Of a stretch of 5,586 nucleotides of DNA, positions 1-5,586 are shown in pieces. The stretch is from Saprospiraceae bacterium (GTDB taxonomy: Bacteria > Bacteroidota > Bacteroidia > Chitinophagales > Saprospiraceae): the NCBI GenBank assembly GCA_020630045.1, contig JAHDCE010000320.1:1-5586 (forward strand), read 5' to 3'. The translations under genes were made by a program, and so were the position numbers. The first letter of the stretch is position 1; each line of letters starts with the position of its first letter. The notes under the pieces were generated by a model, which was not told the origin of the DNA, did not search any database, and saw only the letters and a list, made by a program, of their open reading frames with translations.

Positions 1-160
1 ATGATTATTGTTTTTTGTGAGGGGGAATTTCTAATATGTATTGAAATTCAATTAATGCCTTTGAAATGAATTCCGTTTGAAGAAAAAGAGTTCATCACCT
101 CGCATTTTCCTATCTTGCAATTCATTACTTCAAAACAACCGACAACCTAACCCATACAGC

Positions 161-3100
161 ATGAAGTCAATTTTCAATGAAGACACAAGGGTTAAAATTC
201 CCTGCATCCTACATCTGACCCGATTGGGCTATACATATTTATCCCTAAAAAACAGCAAATGGGATGAATCCACCAACATATTCACGGACGTTTTCGAAGA
301 AGCGATTGCACGAATCAACCCGGGATTGGCCAAGGAAGAAATCCAACGGATATATGACCAGCTCTCCTTGGATTTAGAGAATGAAGACATCGGAAAAATC
401 TTTTATGAAAAGCTCATCGACCGATCAGGAACCCGACTCATTGACTTCGACAACTTCGATAACAATTCCTTTCATGTCGTAACGGAATTGCCTTGTAAAA
501 AAGATGACGAAAGTTTTCGTCCGGATGTCACGCTCCTGATTAACGGCATGCCATTGGTGTTTATCGAAGTGAAAAAACCGAATAACCTGGAAGGAGTACA
601 GGCGGAACACAAACGGATGGCGACCCGCCTCCAAAACAAGAAATTCCGAAAATTCATCAACATCACACAACTCATGGTCTTCTCCAATAATATGGAGTAT
701 GACGACAACTCGCCGGTGCCACTCCAAGGAGCTTTTTATTCTTCCACTTCTTACTACAAACCCATTTTCAATTATTTCAGGGAGGAAGAAGAGTTCGACT
801 TAGATGCCATCTTGAAGCCACTACAACCGGAGACCGAAACCTTTGTCTTGAAAGACAACAATCTCGTTTCCCTCAAAAACCAACCGGAATTCCTCACCAA
901 CAAACACCCCGATAAACCGACGAACCGGATTTGTACTTCCCTCTTTAAACGGGATCGCTTAGCCTTTTTGTTACAATACGGAATCGCTTATGTAAAAACC
1001 AAGGATGGTCTCCAAAAACATATCATGCGTTATCCGCAAATATTCGGCACGAAAGCAATTGAGCGAAGCTTGGACAACGGAGTAAAAAGCGGCATCATCT
1101 GGCATACGCAGGGAAGCGGAAAAACCGCTCTGACTTATTTCAATGTCAAACACCTCACCGATTATTTTCGGAAAAAATCCATTATCCCGAAATTCTATTT
1201 CATCGTGGACCGGATAGACTTGTTGATTCAGGCAAGCCGTGAATTTTCAGCCCGGGGATTGGTCGTTCACAAAATCAGCTCTAGAGCGGAATTCGCCAAG
1301 GACATCAAATCGACCAGCGCCATCCACAACGACTCCGGAAAAGCTGAAATCACGGTAGTCAACATCCAAAAATTCAAGGAGGACAAACGGGTGGTACGGA
1401 GTACGGATTACAACCTGAATATCCAACGGGTTTATTTTATGGATGAAGTACACCGGAGTTACAATCCGAAAGGAAGCTTCTTGGCGAACCTCAAAGAATC
1501 GGACGCGAATTCCATTAAAATCGGACTGACCGGAACACCTTTATTGGGTACGGATTACAATTCACGCTCCTTGTTCGGGAGTTATATCCACAAGTATTAT
1601 TACAATGCTTCTATCAAGGACGGTTATACCCTTCGATTGATTCGGGAAGAAATCGAAACCGGATACAAACTCGAACTCCAAAAGACCCTCGAAGAAATCA
1701 AAATCCTCAAGGGCAATGTGGATCGGAAAAAGCTTTACGCCCATGAAAAATTCGTAGAGCCGATGCTACGGTATATCGTGGAAGATTTCGAACGAAGCCG
1801 GACTGCCAAAGATGACAACACCATCGGTGGAATGGTCATTTGTGATTCTTCCGAGCAGGCAAAAATGATGTATGAAATTTTCCAAAGCACTTATGGAAGT
1901 CAAGCCGTCGAAGCCGAACCGACTCGGATGGCCGCTGACCCTAGGATTTCATATTCCGCTAAGAAGACGGAAGAACGAAGAGTGAAAACCGCCGCAATTA
2001 TCCTACACGATGTCGGTACAAAAAAAGACCGGAAACAATGGGTCGAAGATTTCAAAGACGGTAAGTTCGATTTTATTTTCGTCTATAATATGTTGCTCAC
2101 CGGATTCGATGCTCCTAGATTGAAAAAGTTGTATATCGGCCGAGTCATCAAAGCGCACAATCTCTTACAAGCGCTCACTAGAGTGAATCGGACTTTCAAA
2201 GAATTCAAGTTCGGTTATGTCGTGGATTTCGCCGGCATCGACGAACAATTCAAAAAGACCAGCCAGGATTATTTTAATGAACTCCAAAATGAGTTGGGGG
2301 ACGAACTCCAATCCTATTCCGACCTGTTCTTGACAGAATCGGAAATCGAAGAAAAAATCGAGGACATCAAGGAAGCCTTGTTTCATTTCGATACGATAAA
2401 TGCGACGAATTTTTCCGACCAGATTAATCAAATTTCCGAGCGGAAGGAAATGCTGACCATTATCAAAGCCCTCGGTGATGCGAAAAACTTATACAACCTT
2501 ATTCGCCTTTCCGGCAATTATGAAATGCTGGATAGACTCGATTTTCAAAAACTGAATATCTTATTGCGGGAAGCGAATAACCGCCTCGCCTTAATCAATA
2601 CCAAAGAAGCCCTGCAAAACAATGTAGACACCACCAATTTATTGAATGTGGCTTTGGAAGATGTCCTCTTCACCTTTACGAAAATAAAAGAAGAGGAAAT
2701 GATTCTGGCGGACCAACTCCGCAGCACCCTCCAAAGAACCCGAGAAATGCTGGCCGGAAATTTCGACCAAAAAGACCCGGAATTCGTTTCTCTAAAGGAA
2801 GAACTGGAGCGACTTTTCAAAAAGAAAAATCTAGCGGAAGTCAGTGCCGATGAAATGAAAGAAAACATAGAAGCATTGGATAAAATATATGATAAAGCCA
2901 AAGAATTGGAACGCAAAAACCAACTCCTGAGGGCTAAATATGAAAATGATGAAAAATATACCCGACTCCACAAACGACTCATGGAAAAAGACCCACTGAC
3001 GGAGCGGGAATCCAAATTGTTCGCCGCTCTCCAAAGTTTGAAAGAGGCGGTCGATTCCCAAATTCTCAAAAATTCCCAAATGTTGGATAATGAAAATTAT

Positions 3101-3241
3101 GTGGAAAAAATGCTCATGAAAATTGTCGTCAACGAACTTCACAAAAAACACAAACTAAATCTCAATCCCGAAAAAACCAGAAGAATCAACAAACTCTTAG
3201 TAAAAGAATATTTAAATGAATACCACGGAAGAGTAGCTTGA
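161..3241 (+). CDS. hsdR: Type I restriction enzyme, R subunit (translocase/endonuclease HsdR)
   Basis: This is the motor and nuclease subunit of a Type I restriction complex: it binds an M2S core, pumps DNA past itself using ATP, and cuts DNA carrying unmethylated sites. In the 1026-residue product the N-terminal RecB-like nuclease shows D122 followed by E136-V-K138 (PD-(D/E)XK). The expected downstream Q is Q147, but it is followed by K151 rather than the usual Tyr of QxxxY. SF2 helicase motifs follow in order: Walker A TQGSGKT (316-322), DEVH (428-431), LTGTP (456-460), MLLTGFDAP (644-652) and QALTRVNR (670-677). The C-terminal part, from about 840, is charged and helical, as in HsdR proteins that dock on HsdM. 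Length and motifs resemble the EcoR124I-like group. I chose the ATG at 161, giving MKSIFNEDTRVKIP, because the family usually begins with this NEDTRVKIP block. An in-frame TTG at 77 would add 28 residues of unlikely sequence. No Shine-Dalgarno is visible. The stop is followed directly by the repeat array. Confidence 0.96.
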   Translation: MKSIFNEDTRVKIPCILHLTRLGYTYLSLKNSKWDESTNIFTDVFEEAIARINPGLAKEEIQRIYDQLSLDLENEDIGKIFYEKLIDRSGTRLIDFDNFDNNSFHVVTELPCKKDDESFRPDVTLLINGMPLVFIEVKKPNNLEGVQAEHKRMATRLQNKKFRKFINITQLMVFSNNMEYDDNSPVPLQGAFYSSTSYYKPIFNYFREEEEFDLDAILKPLQPETETFVLKDNNLVSLKNQPEFLTNKHPDKPTNRICTSLFKRDRLAFLLQYGIAYVKTKDGLQKHIMRYPQIFGTKAIERSLDNGVKSGIIWHTQGSGKTALTYFNVKHLTDYFRKKSIIPKFYFIVDRIDLLIQASREFSARGLVVHKISSRAEFAKDIKSTSAIHNDSGKAEITVVNIQKFKEDKRVVRSTDYNLNIQRVYFMDEVHRSYNPKGSFLANLKESDANSIKIGLTGTPLLGTDYNSRSLFGSYIHKYYYNASIKDGYTLRLIREEIETGYKLELQKTLEEIKILKGNVDRKKLYAHEKFVEPMLRYIVEDFERSRTAKDDNTIGGMVICDSSEQAKMMYEIFQSTYGSQAVEAEPTRMAADPRISYSAKKTEERRVKTAAIILHDVGTKKDRKQWVEDFKDGKFDFIFVYNMLLTGFDAPRLKKLYIGRVIKAHNLLQALTRVNRTFKEFKFGYVVDFAGIDEQFKKTSQDYFNELQNELGDELQSYSDLFLTESEIEEKIEDIKEALFHFDTINATNFSDQINQISERKEMLTIIKALGDAKNLYNLIRLSGNYEMLDRLDFQKLNILLREANNRLALINTKEALQNNVDTTNLLNVALEDVLFTFTKIKEEEMILADQLRSTLQRTREMLAGNFDQKDPEFVSLKEELERLFKKKNLAEVSADEMKENIEALDKIYDKAKELERKNQLLRAKYENDEKYTRLHKRLMEKDPLTERESKLFAALQSLKEAVDSQILKNSQMLDNENYVEKMLMKIVVNELHKKHKLNLNPEKTRRINKLLVKEYLNEYHGRVA

Positions 3242-3300
3242 TTTAATTACGAATGATTCAATTACGAATGATTCAATTACGAATTGTTCAATTACGAATT
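3241..3300 (+). repeat. Four tandem 15-bp repeats abutting the hsdR stop
   Basis: Four head-to-tail 15-bp units fill exactly 60 bp: ATTTAATTACGAATG, ATTCAATTACGAATG, ATTCAATTACGAATT and GTTCAATTACGAATT. The first base of unit 1 is the last base of the hsdR TGA stop. Each unit differs from the commonest form by at most two bases. The units run on into two heptamer-like TACGAAT steps. The reverse complement of the unit recurs at 3862-3876, next to the hsdM start, with one mismatch. The repeats are noncoding and lie downstream of hsdR. Confidence 0.9.
3258..3279 (+). repeat. Left terminal inverted repeat of the inserted block (22 bp)
   Basis: These 22 bases are the perfect reverse complement of 3853-3874, beside hsdM. 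The repeat spans parts of the second and third 15-bp units, so because of the tandem structure it can also be set 15 bp further left, as a 20-bp match at 3245-3264. It makes the two ends of the block inverted copies, as in a non-autonomous mobile element or an IVS-type stem. Confidence 0.8.
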
Positions 3301-3383
3301 ACGAATTAAAGCAATGCCCAAATTCAAAATTCGTAATTCATAATTCGTAATTCATAATTCGTAATTCGTAATTCGTAATTGAA
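3287..3383 (+). repeat. Long hairpin of the left array (21-bp perfect stem)
   Basis: Positions 3287-3307 are the exact reverse complement of 3363-3383, giving a 21-bp perfect stem that closes a 55-nt interior. A shorter alternative pairs 3290-3307 with 3321-3338, with two mismatches, around the 13-nt loop AAAGCAATGCCCA (3308-3320). The same 13-nt loop occurs in the right array. There is no T-run after the stem and little G+C in it, so a Rho-independent terminator is not supported. An RNA processing or DNA cruciform role is possible but unproven. Confidence 0.8.
3289..3325 (+). repeat. 37-bp direct repeat, copy 1 (left of the four-helix-bundle gene)
   Basis: This 37-bp stretch is identical to 3773-3809. 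It comprises the end of the last 15-bp unit, a second TACGAAT step, the non-repetitive core AAAGCAATGCCCA and the start of the ATTC heptamers. The core is not built from the simple 7-bp unit, so its conservation shows that the two arrays are related copies and not independent slippage products. Confidence 0.9.
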
Positions 3384-3384
3384 T
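3322..3384 (+). repeat. 7-bp tandem array (ATTCGTA/ATTCATA), right half of the left repeat block
   Basis: Eight consecutive heptamers can be read at 3322-3377: ATTCAAA once, ATTCGTA five times and ATTCATA twice, the two main forms partly alternating. They end in ATTGAAT at 3378-3384. ATTCGTA is the reverse complement of the TACGAAT core of the upstream 15-bp units, so the two halves of the block form one large inverted repeat. The array ends about 15 bp before the ATG of the four-helix-bundle gene. It contains no clear promoter or ribosome binding site. Confidence 0.88.
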
Positions 3385-3399
3385 ATTAAAACTGATTGT

Positions 3400-3750
3400 A
3401 TGAAGAAGAATGTGGTGCAAGAAAAAACATATAAATTCGCAGTAAATATCGTGAGAGCTTGTCAATATTTGCAAGGAGAAAAGAAAGAGTTCGTATTGAG
3501 CAAACAATTGTTGAGATCCGGCACCTCAATCGGAGCAAATATAGAAGAAGCCATAGGAGGACAAAGTAGAAAAGACTTTTTCGCCAAACTCACTATCTCA
3601 TACAAAGAAGCCCGTGAAACCAAATATTGGATTCGATTATTAAGAGACACCAAGTACCTAAATGACAAACAAAGTCAATACCTATTGGATGACATCGAAG
3701 AAATTCTAAAAATAATCGGCAGCATACAAAAAACAATGAAAAACAATTAA
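3400..3750 (+). CDS. Four-helix-bundle protein, S23/IVP (23S rRNA intervening-sequence protein) family
   Basis: The 116-residue product carries the family signature: QLLRSGTSIGANIEEA at 36-51, then S56, and KEARETKYW at 69-77. Four helices can be drawn at about 7-24, 29-53, 57-86 and 88-113. The family is named for proteins encoded in 23S rRNA intervening sequences, and its relatives include the Avd accessory proteins of diversity-generating retroelements; a nucleic-acid-binding scaffold role is assumed for most members. I chose the ATG at 3400, giving MKKNVVQEKTYKFA. An in-frame TTG at 3379 lies inside the repeat array and would add seven residues. The gene is visibly richer in A+T than hsdR and is flanked on both sides by related repeat arrays, with the right array beginning inside its stop codon. 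It is probably co-transcribed with hsdR and hsdM. No restriction-related function can be read from it, and it is probably a passenger or mobile cassette gene. Confidence 0.9.
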   Translation: MKKNVVQEKTYKFAVNIVRACQYLQGEKKEFVLSKQLLRSGTSIGANIEEAIGGQSRKDFFAKLTISYKEARETKYWIRLLRDTKYLNDKQSQYLLDDIEEILKIIGSIQKTMKNN

Positions 3751-3772
3751 CAATTAACAATTACGAATGGGG

Positions 3773-3809
3773 CAATTACGAATTACGAATTAAAGCAATG
3801 CCCAAATTC
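3773..3809 (+). repeat. 37-bp direct repeat, copy 2 (right of the four-helix-bundle gene)
   Basis: This copy is identical to 3289-3325 and in the same orientation, so the two copies bracket the small gene, with starts 484 bp apart. It is preceded by GGG, which is absent from copy 1 and could pair with the CCC of the loop. Recombination between the copies would remove the small gene and leave a single array between hsdR and hsdM. Confidence 0.9.
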
Positions 3810-3822
3810 GTAATTCGTAATT
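3774..3822 (+). repeat. Hairpin of the right array (18-bp perfect stem, 13-nt loop)
   Basis: Positions 3774-3791 are the exact reverse complement of 3805-3822, enclosing the 13-nt loop AAAGCAATGCCCA (3792-3804). This is the tightest hairpin in the window and matches the imperfect local hairpin of the left array. The stem is AT-rich and is not followed by a T-run. It lies within the leader of hsdM, about 58 bases before the ATG. Confidence 0.85.
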
Positions 3823-3852
3823 CAAAATTCGTAATTCGTAATTCATAATTCA

Positions 3853-3874
3853 TAATTGAATCATTCGTAATTGA
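3853..3874 (-). repeat. Right terminal inverted repeat of the inserted block (22 bp)
   Basis: This is the perfect reverse complement of 3258-3279. It overlaps the last ATTGAAT heptamer and the terminal 15-mer, and ends five bases before the hsdM ATG. In RNA, pairing of the two ends would place the whole small gene and both inner hairpins in a loop. Confidence 0.8.
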
Positions 3875-3879
3875 TTAAA

Positions 3880-5505
3880 ATGGAAAATACAAAAACATTC
3901 GAAAGCAAAACCAAAGCGCTCATAGACGACCTCAAAAGCGTCTGTGCCAACTATGGCTTGGGAAACGACGGAAATGAATTTAAAATCATTACCCAAGTTT
4001 TTTTATATAAATTTATGAACGACAAATTCATTCATGAAATCAAGCAAGCGGATGACAAAATAGGCAATGCCGAAAACTGGGAAGAAGTCCTAGTATCATA
4101 TAGCGCCGACGATTATGAAATGTTGGAAATGATGCTGGATGAAAATACCGCCCGACTAAAGCCGGAACATTTGATTTCGAACTTGTTCCAACGACAGAAT
4201 GAAAATGATTTCGCCAAAATATTCGATGACACTTTGTTGAATATCGCAGCGTTGAACAGCGACATCTTTTCAGTATTCACGGACGGCGGAGAAAAGATCG
4301 TCCTTTTCGAAAATTTAAGCAAATACGTAACGGACAACAAAGACGCTTTTTGCAAGGCATTGGTTAATAAATTGGTCGGCTTTAGTTTCGAACATATCTT
4401 CCATGAGAAGTTCGATTTTTACGCTACGATTTTCGAATATCTGATCAAGGATTACAATACGAATAGCGGTGGAAAATATGCGGAATATTTCACCCCGCAC
4501 GCCGTCGCCAAAATCATGGCTCGGTGCTTGGTACAGGGCGATGTACAAGACGTCACTTGCTATGACCCTTCGGCCGGGTCGGGGACTTTGTTGATGAACC
4601 TGGCACATGCCATCGGAGAGGACAAGTGTACGATTTATTCGCAAGATATTTCCCAGAAATCTTCCGGGTTGTTGCGACTGAATTTGATATTGAATAACCT
4701 CGTACATTCCATTCCGAATATTGTAAAAGGAAACACCATATTAGAACCATATCACAAGGAAGGAGGCACGCTGCGCCAGTTCGATTATATTGTTTCCAAT
4801 CCACCTTTCAAATTGGATTTTTCGGACTATCGGGACGACCTGGATTCCAAGGAAAACAACGACCGTTTTTTTGCGGGAATACCGAATGTACCCAAAAAGA
4901 AAAAAGAGTCGATGGCGATTTATTTGCTCTTTATACAACACATCATGCACTCCCTCAAAGAGAATGGCAAAGCCGCTATCGTCGTACCTACCGGTTTTAT
5001 TACCGCTCAAAGCGGAATAGATAAAAAAATACGTAAAAAATTGGTAGAACAAAAAATGCTGGCAGGCGTGGTCTCCATGCCAAGCAATATTTTCGCTACG
5101 ACCGGCACCAACGTATCCGTATTGTTCCTGGATAAAAACAACAAGGAAGATGTGGTATTAATAGATGCGTCCGGATTAGGTACAAAAGTCAAGGAAGGAA
5201 AAAACCAAAAGACAGAATTAAGCGAAGAGGAAAAAAATAAAATCATACATACCTTTAATCAAAAAGAAGTCATTGATGATTTATCCGTAGTCGTTTCTTA
5301 TGATGAAATTACTGCTAAGAATTATTCCTTGAGCGCCGGACAATATTTTGAAGTAAAAATCGAATATGTCGATATTACGCAGGAGGAGTTTGAGGAGAAG
5401 TTGAAAGGGTTTGAGGATAATTTAAAGAAGTTGTTTAGGGAGTCAAATTCGCTAGAGAAAGAAATACTCATAGACTGTAACAATTTAATTTTTAATTTTA
5501 AATAA
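3880..5505 (+). CDS. hsdM: Type I DNA methyltransferase, M subunit (N6-adenine, HsdM)
   Basis: This subunit transfers a methyl group from S-adenosylmethionine to the N6 of adenine in the site chosen by HsdS; two copies join one HsdS. The 541-residue product has an HsdM N-terminal helical domain (about 8-140), an FTPH segment at 204-207, the SAM-binding motif I DPSAGSGTLL (229-238) and the catalytic motif IV NPPF (307-310), which marks gamma-type N6-adenine enzymes. The tail contains a charged helix from about 500. I chose the ATG at 3880, giving MENTKTFESKTKALIDDL. The in-frame TTG at 3871 lies inside the terminal repeat and would add only three residues. No Shine-Dalgarno is visible. hsdS follows after one base, so the two are surely translated from one mRNA. 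Codon use changes near the 3' end: from 5383, glutamate is GAG in seven of eight codons, whereas GAA dominates before. This may mark a recombination junction leading into hsdS. Confidence 0.96.
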   Translation: MENTKTFESKTKALIDDLKSVCANYGLGNDGNEFKIITQVFLYKFMNDKFIHEIKQADDKIGNAENWEEVLVSYSADDYEMLEMMLDENTARLKPEHLISNLFQRQNENDFAKIFDDTLLNIAALNSDIFSVFTDGGEKIVLFENLSKYVTDNKDAFCKALVNKLVGFSFEHIFHEKFDFYATIFEYLIKDYNTNSGGKYAEYFTPHAVAKIMARCLVQGDVQDVTCYDPSAGSGTLLMNLAHAIGEDKCTIYSQDISQKSSGLLRLNLILNNLVHSIPNIVKGNTILEPYHKEGGTLRQFDYIVSNPPFKLDFSDYRDDLDSKENNDRFFAGIPNVPKKKKESMAIYLLFIQHIMHSLKENGKAAIVVPTGFITAQSGIDKKIRKKLVEQKMLAGVVSMPSNIFATTGTNVSVLFLDKNNKEDVVLIDASGLGTKVKEGKNQKTELSEEEKNKIIHTFNQKEVIDDLSVVVSYDEITAKNYSLSAGQYFEVKIEYVDITQEEFEEKLKGFEDNLKKLFRESNSLEKEILIDCNNLIFNFK

Positions 5506-5506
5506 A

Positions 5507-5586
5507 ATGAGAGAACACTGGGACAAATACAAGATAAATGATTTGATATACAATCTATTTGATGGACCTCATGCAACTCCAGCTCC
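5507..5586 (+). CDS. hsdS: Type I restriction enzyme, specificity subunit, 5' end only (HsdS)
   Basis: An ATG one base after the hsdM stop opens a frame that stays open to the window end, 26 full codons plus two bases. The N-terminus reads MREHWDKYKINDLI and then LFDGPHATPA. The DGPHATP-like stretch after a short WxxYKIxD start is typical of the first target recognition domain of HsdS. Position after hsdM also fits. The subunit would bind both halves of a bipartite DNA target and set specificity, but almost all of it lies outside the window, so neither target nor integrity can be judged. Confidence 0.85.
   Translation, partial: MREHWDKYKINDLIYNLFDGPHATPA

Larger units (their letters stand above)
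3241..3876 (+). mobile_element. Putative S23-type cassette inserted between hsdR and hsdM
   Basis: The block contains a single gene of the S23/IVP family, two related hairpin arrays, a 37-bp direct repeat on either side of the gene and inverted ends. It fits tightly between the hsdR stop and the hsdM start, and its base composition differs from the flanking hsd genes. Type I operons normally have hsdR and hsdM adjacent or separated by hsdS, so the block interrupts an otherwise ordinary set. No transposase, integrase or reverse transcriptase is encoded. A target-site duplication cannot be recognised because the ends are themselves repetitive. That it is mobile is inference from structure only. 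Confidence 0.45.
3744..3876 (+). repeat. Right repeat array between the four-helix-bundle gene and hsdM
   Basis: The array starts with CAATTAA, CAATTAA and CAATTAC heptamers, the first of which contains the stop codon of the small gene. It continues with TACGAAT steps and the core AAAGCAATGCCCA. Seven heptamers follow at 3806-3854: ATTCGTA four times, ATTCAAA once and ATTCATA twice. It ends with ATTGAAT and CATTCGTAATTGATT. That last 15-mer is the reverse complement of the unit beside hsdR with one mismatch, so the whole block has opposing ends. The array stops three bases before the hsdM ATG at 3880. Confidence 0.88.

Noticed and set aside
1..69. Short open frame of 22 codons starting at the first base
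   Set aside because: It is hydrophobic and unremarkable, has no recognisable family or ribosome binding site, and could be chance or the cut end of something upstream.
77..160. N-terminal extension of hsdR from a TTG at 77
   Set aside because: The extra 28 residues are low-complexity and unlike HsdR, while the ATG at 161 gives the usual family N-terminus.
1..160. Promoter for hsdR in the leader
   Set aside because: TTTG at 14-17 followed by a weak TATGTATTG at 35-43, and a near TAnnTTTG at 56-63, do not give a correctly spaced consensus pair. Not strong enough to annotate.
2545..3069. Long antisense open frame of 174 codons within hsdR, and other reverse-strand frames
   Set aside because: They are shadows of the hsdR and hsdM coding frames. 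Their serine/phenylalanine-rich translations mirror the lysine/glutamate-rich sense strand and show no recognisable domain.
3241..3384. CRISPR array or replication iterons
   Set aside because: Repeats are 7-15 bp, contiguous, without unique spacers, and there are no cas or rep genes. The arms are inverted copies forming hairpins.
3774..3822. Rho-independent terminator between the small gene and hsdM
   Set aside because: The stem is strong but AT-rich and is not followed by a run of T, and termination here would silence hsdM and hsdS unless a new promoter existed within about 60 bases.
3241..3876. Diversity-generating retroelement
   Set aside because: The small protein is distantly like Avd, but there is no reverse transcriptase, no template/variable repeat pair and no adenine-biased variation in the window.

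Overview
The window is one plus-strand operon fragment of a Type I restriction-modification system, in the order hsdR - small four-helix-bundle gene - hsdM - start of hsdS. Every motif expected of the three Hsd subunits that lies inside the window is present and in frame, so the R and M genes look intact. HsdS is cut off by the window end after about 26 codons. The organism is most likely a member of the Bacteroidota. This rests on moderate G+C in the hsd genes, starts with no visible Shine-Dalgarno sequence, and an S23/IVP-type four-helix-bundle gene embedded in ATTCGTA/TACGAAT repeat arrays, a combination I associate with that phylum. It is an inference from style, not a marker-gene identification.

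Layout. Positions 1-160 are an upstream leader with no convincing gene. hsdR (161-3241) encodes a 1026-residue translocase/endonuclease with a PD-(D/E)XK nuclease domain, a two-lobed SF2 helicase motor and a helical C-terminus. Between hsdR and hsdM lies a compact block of about 636 bp (3241-3876): an AT-rich repeat array, a 116-residue four-helix-bundle gene (3400-3750) and a second AT-rich array. hsdM (3880-5505) encodes a 541-residue N6-adenine methyltransferase, and hsdS starts at 5507, one base after the hsdM stop.

How the genes work together. In this family HsdS reads a bipartite target, M2S methylates adenine in it, and R2M2S translocates and cuts DNA carrying unmodified sites. The four-helix-bundle protein has no known part in that cycle and its gene looks like an insertion.

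The most notable structure is the inserted block. It begins at the last base of the hsdR stop codon and ends three bases before the hsdM ATG. It has a 22-bp perfect inverted repeat near its two ends, carries a perfect 37-bp direct repeat on each side of the small gene, and each array can fold into a long hairpin (21-bp and 18-bp perfect stems). The layout resembles the 23S rRNA intervening sequences that encode S23/IVP proteins, but here it sits in a protein operon. Whether the block moves, or is cut out of the transcript, cannot be decided from one sequence.
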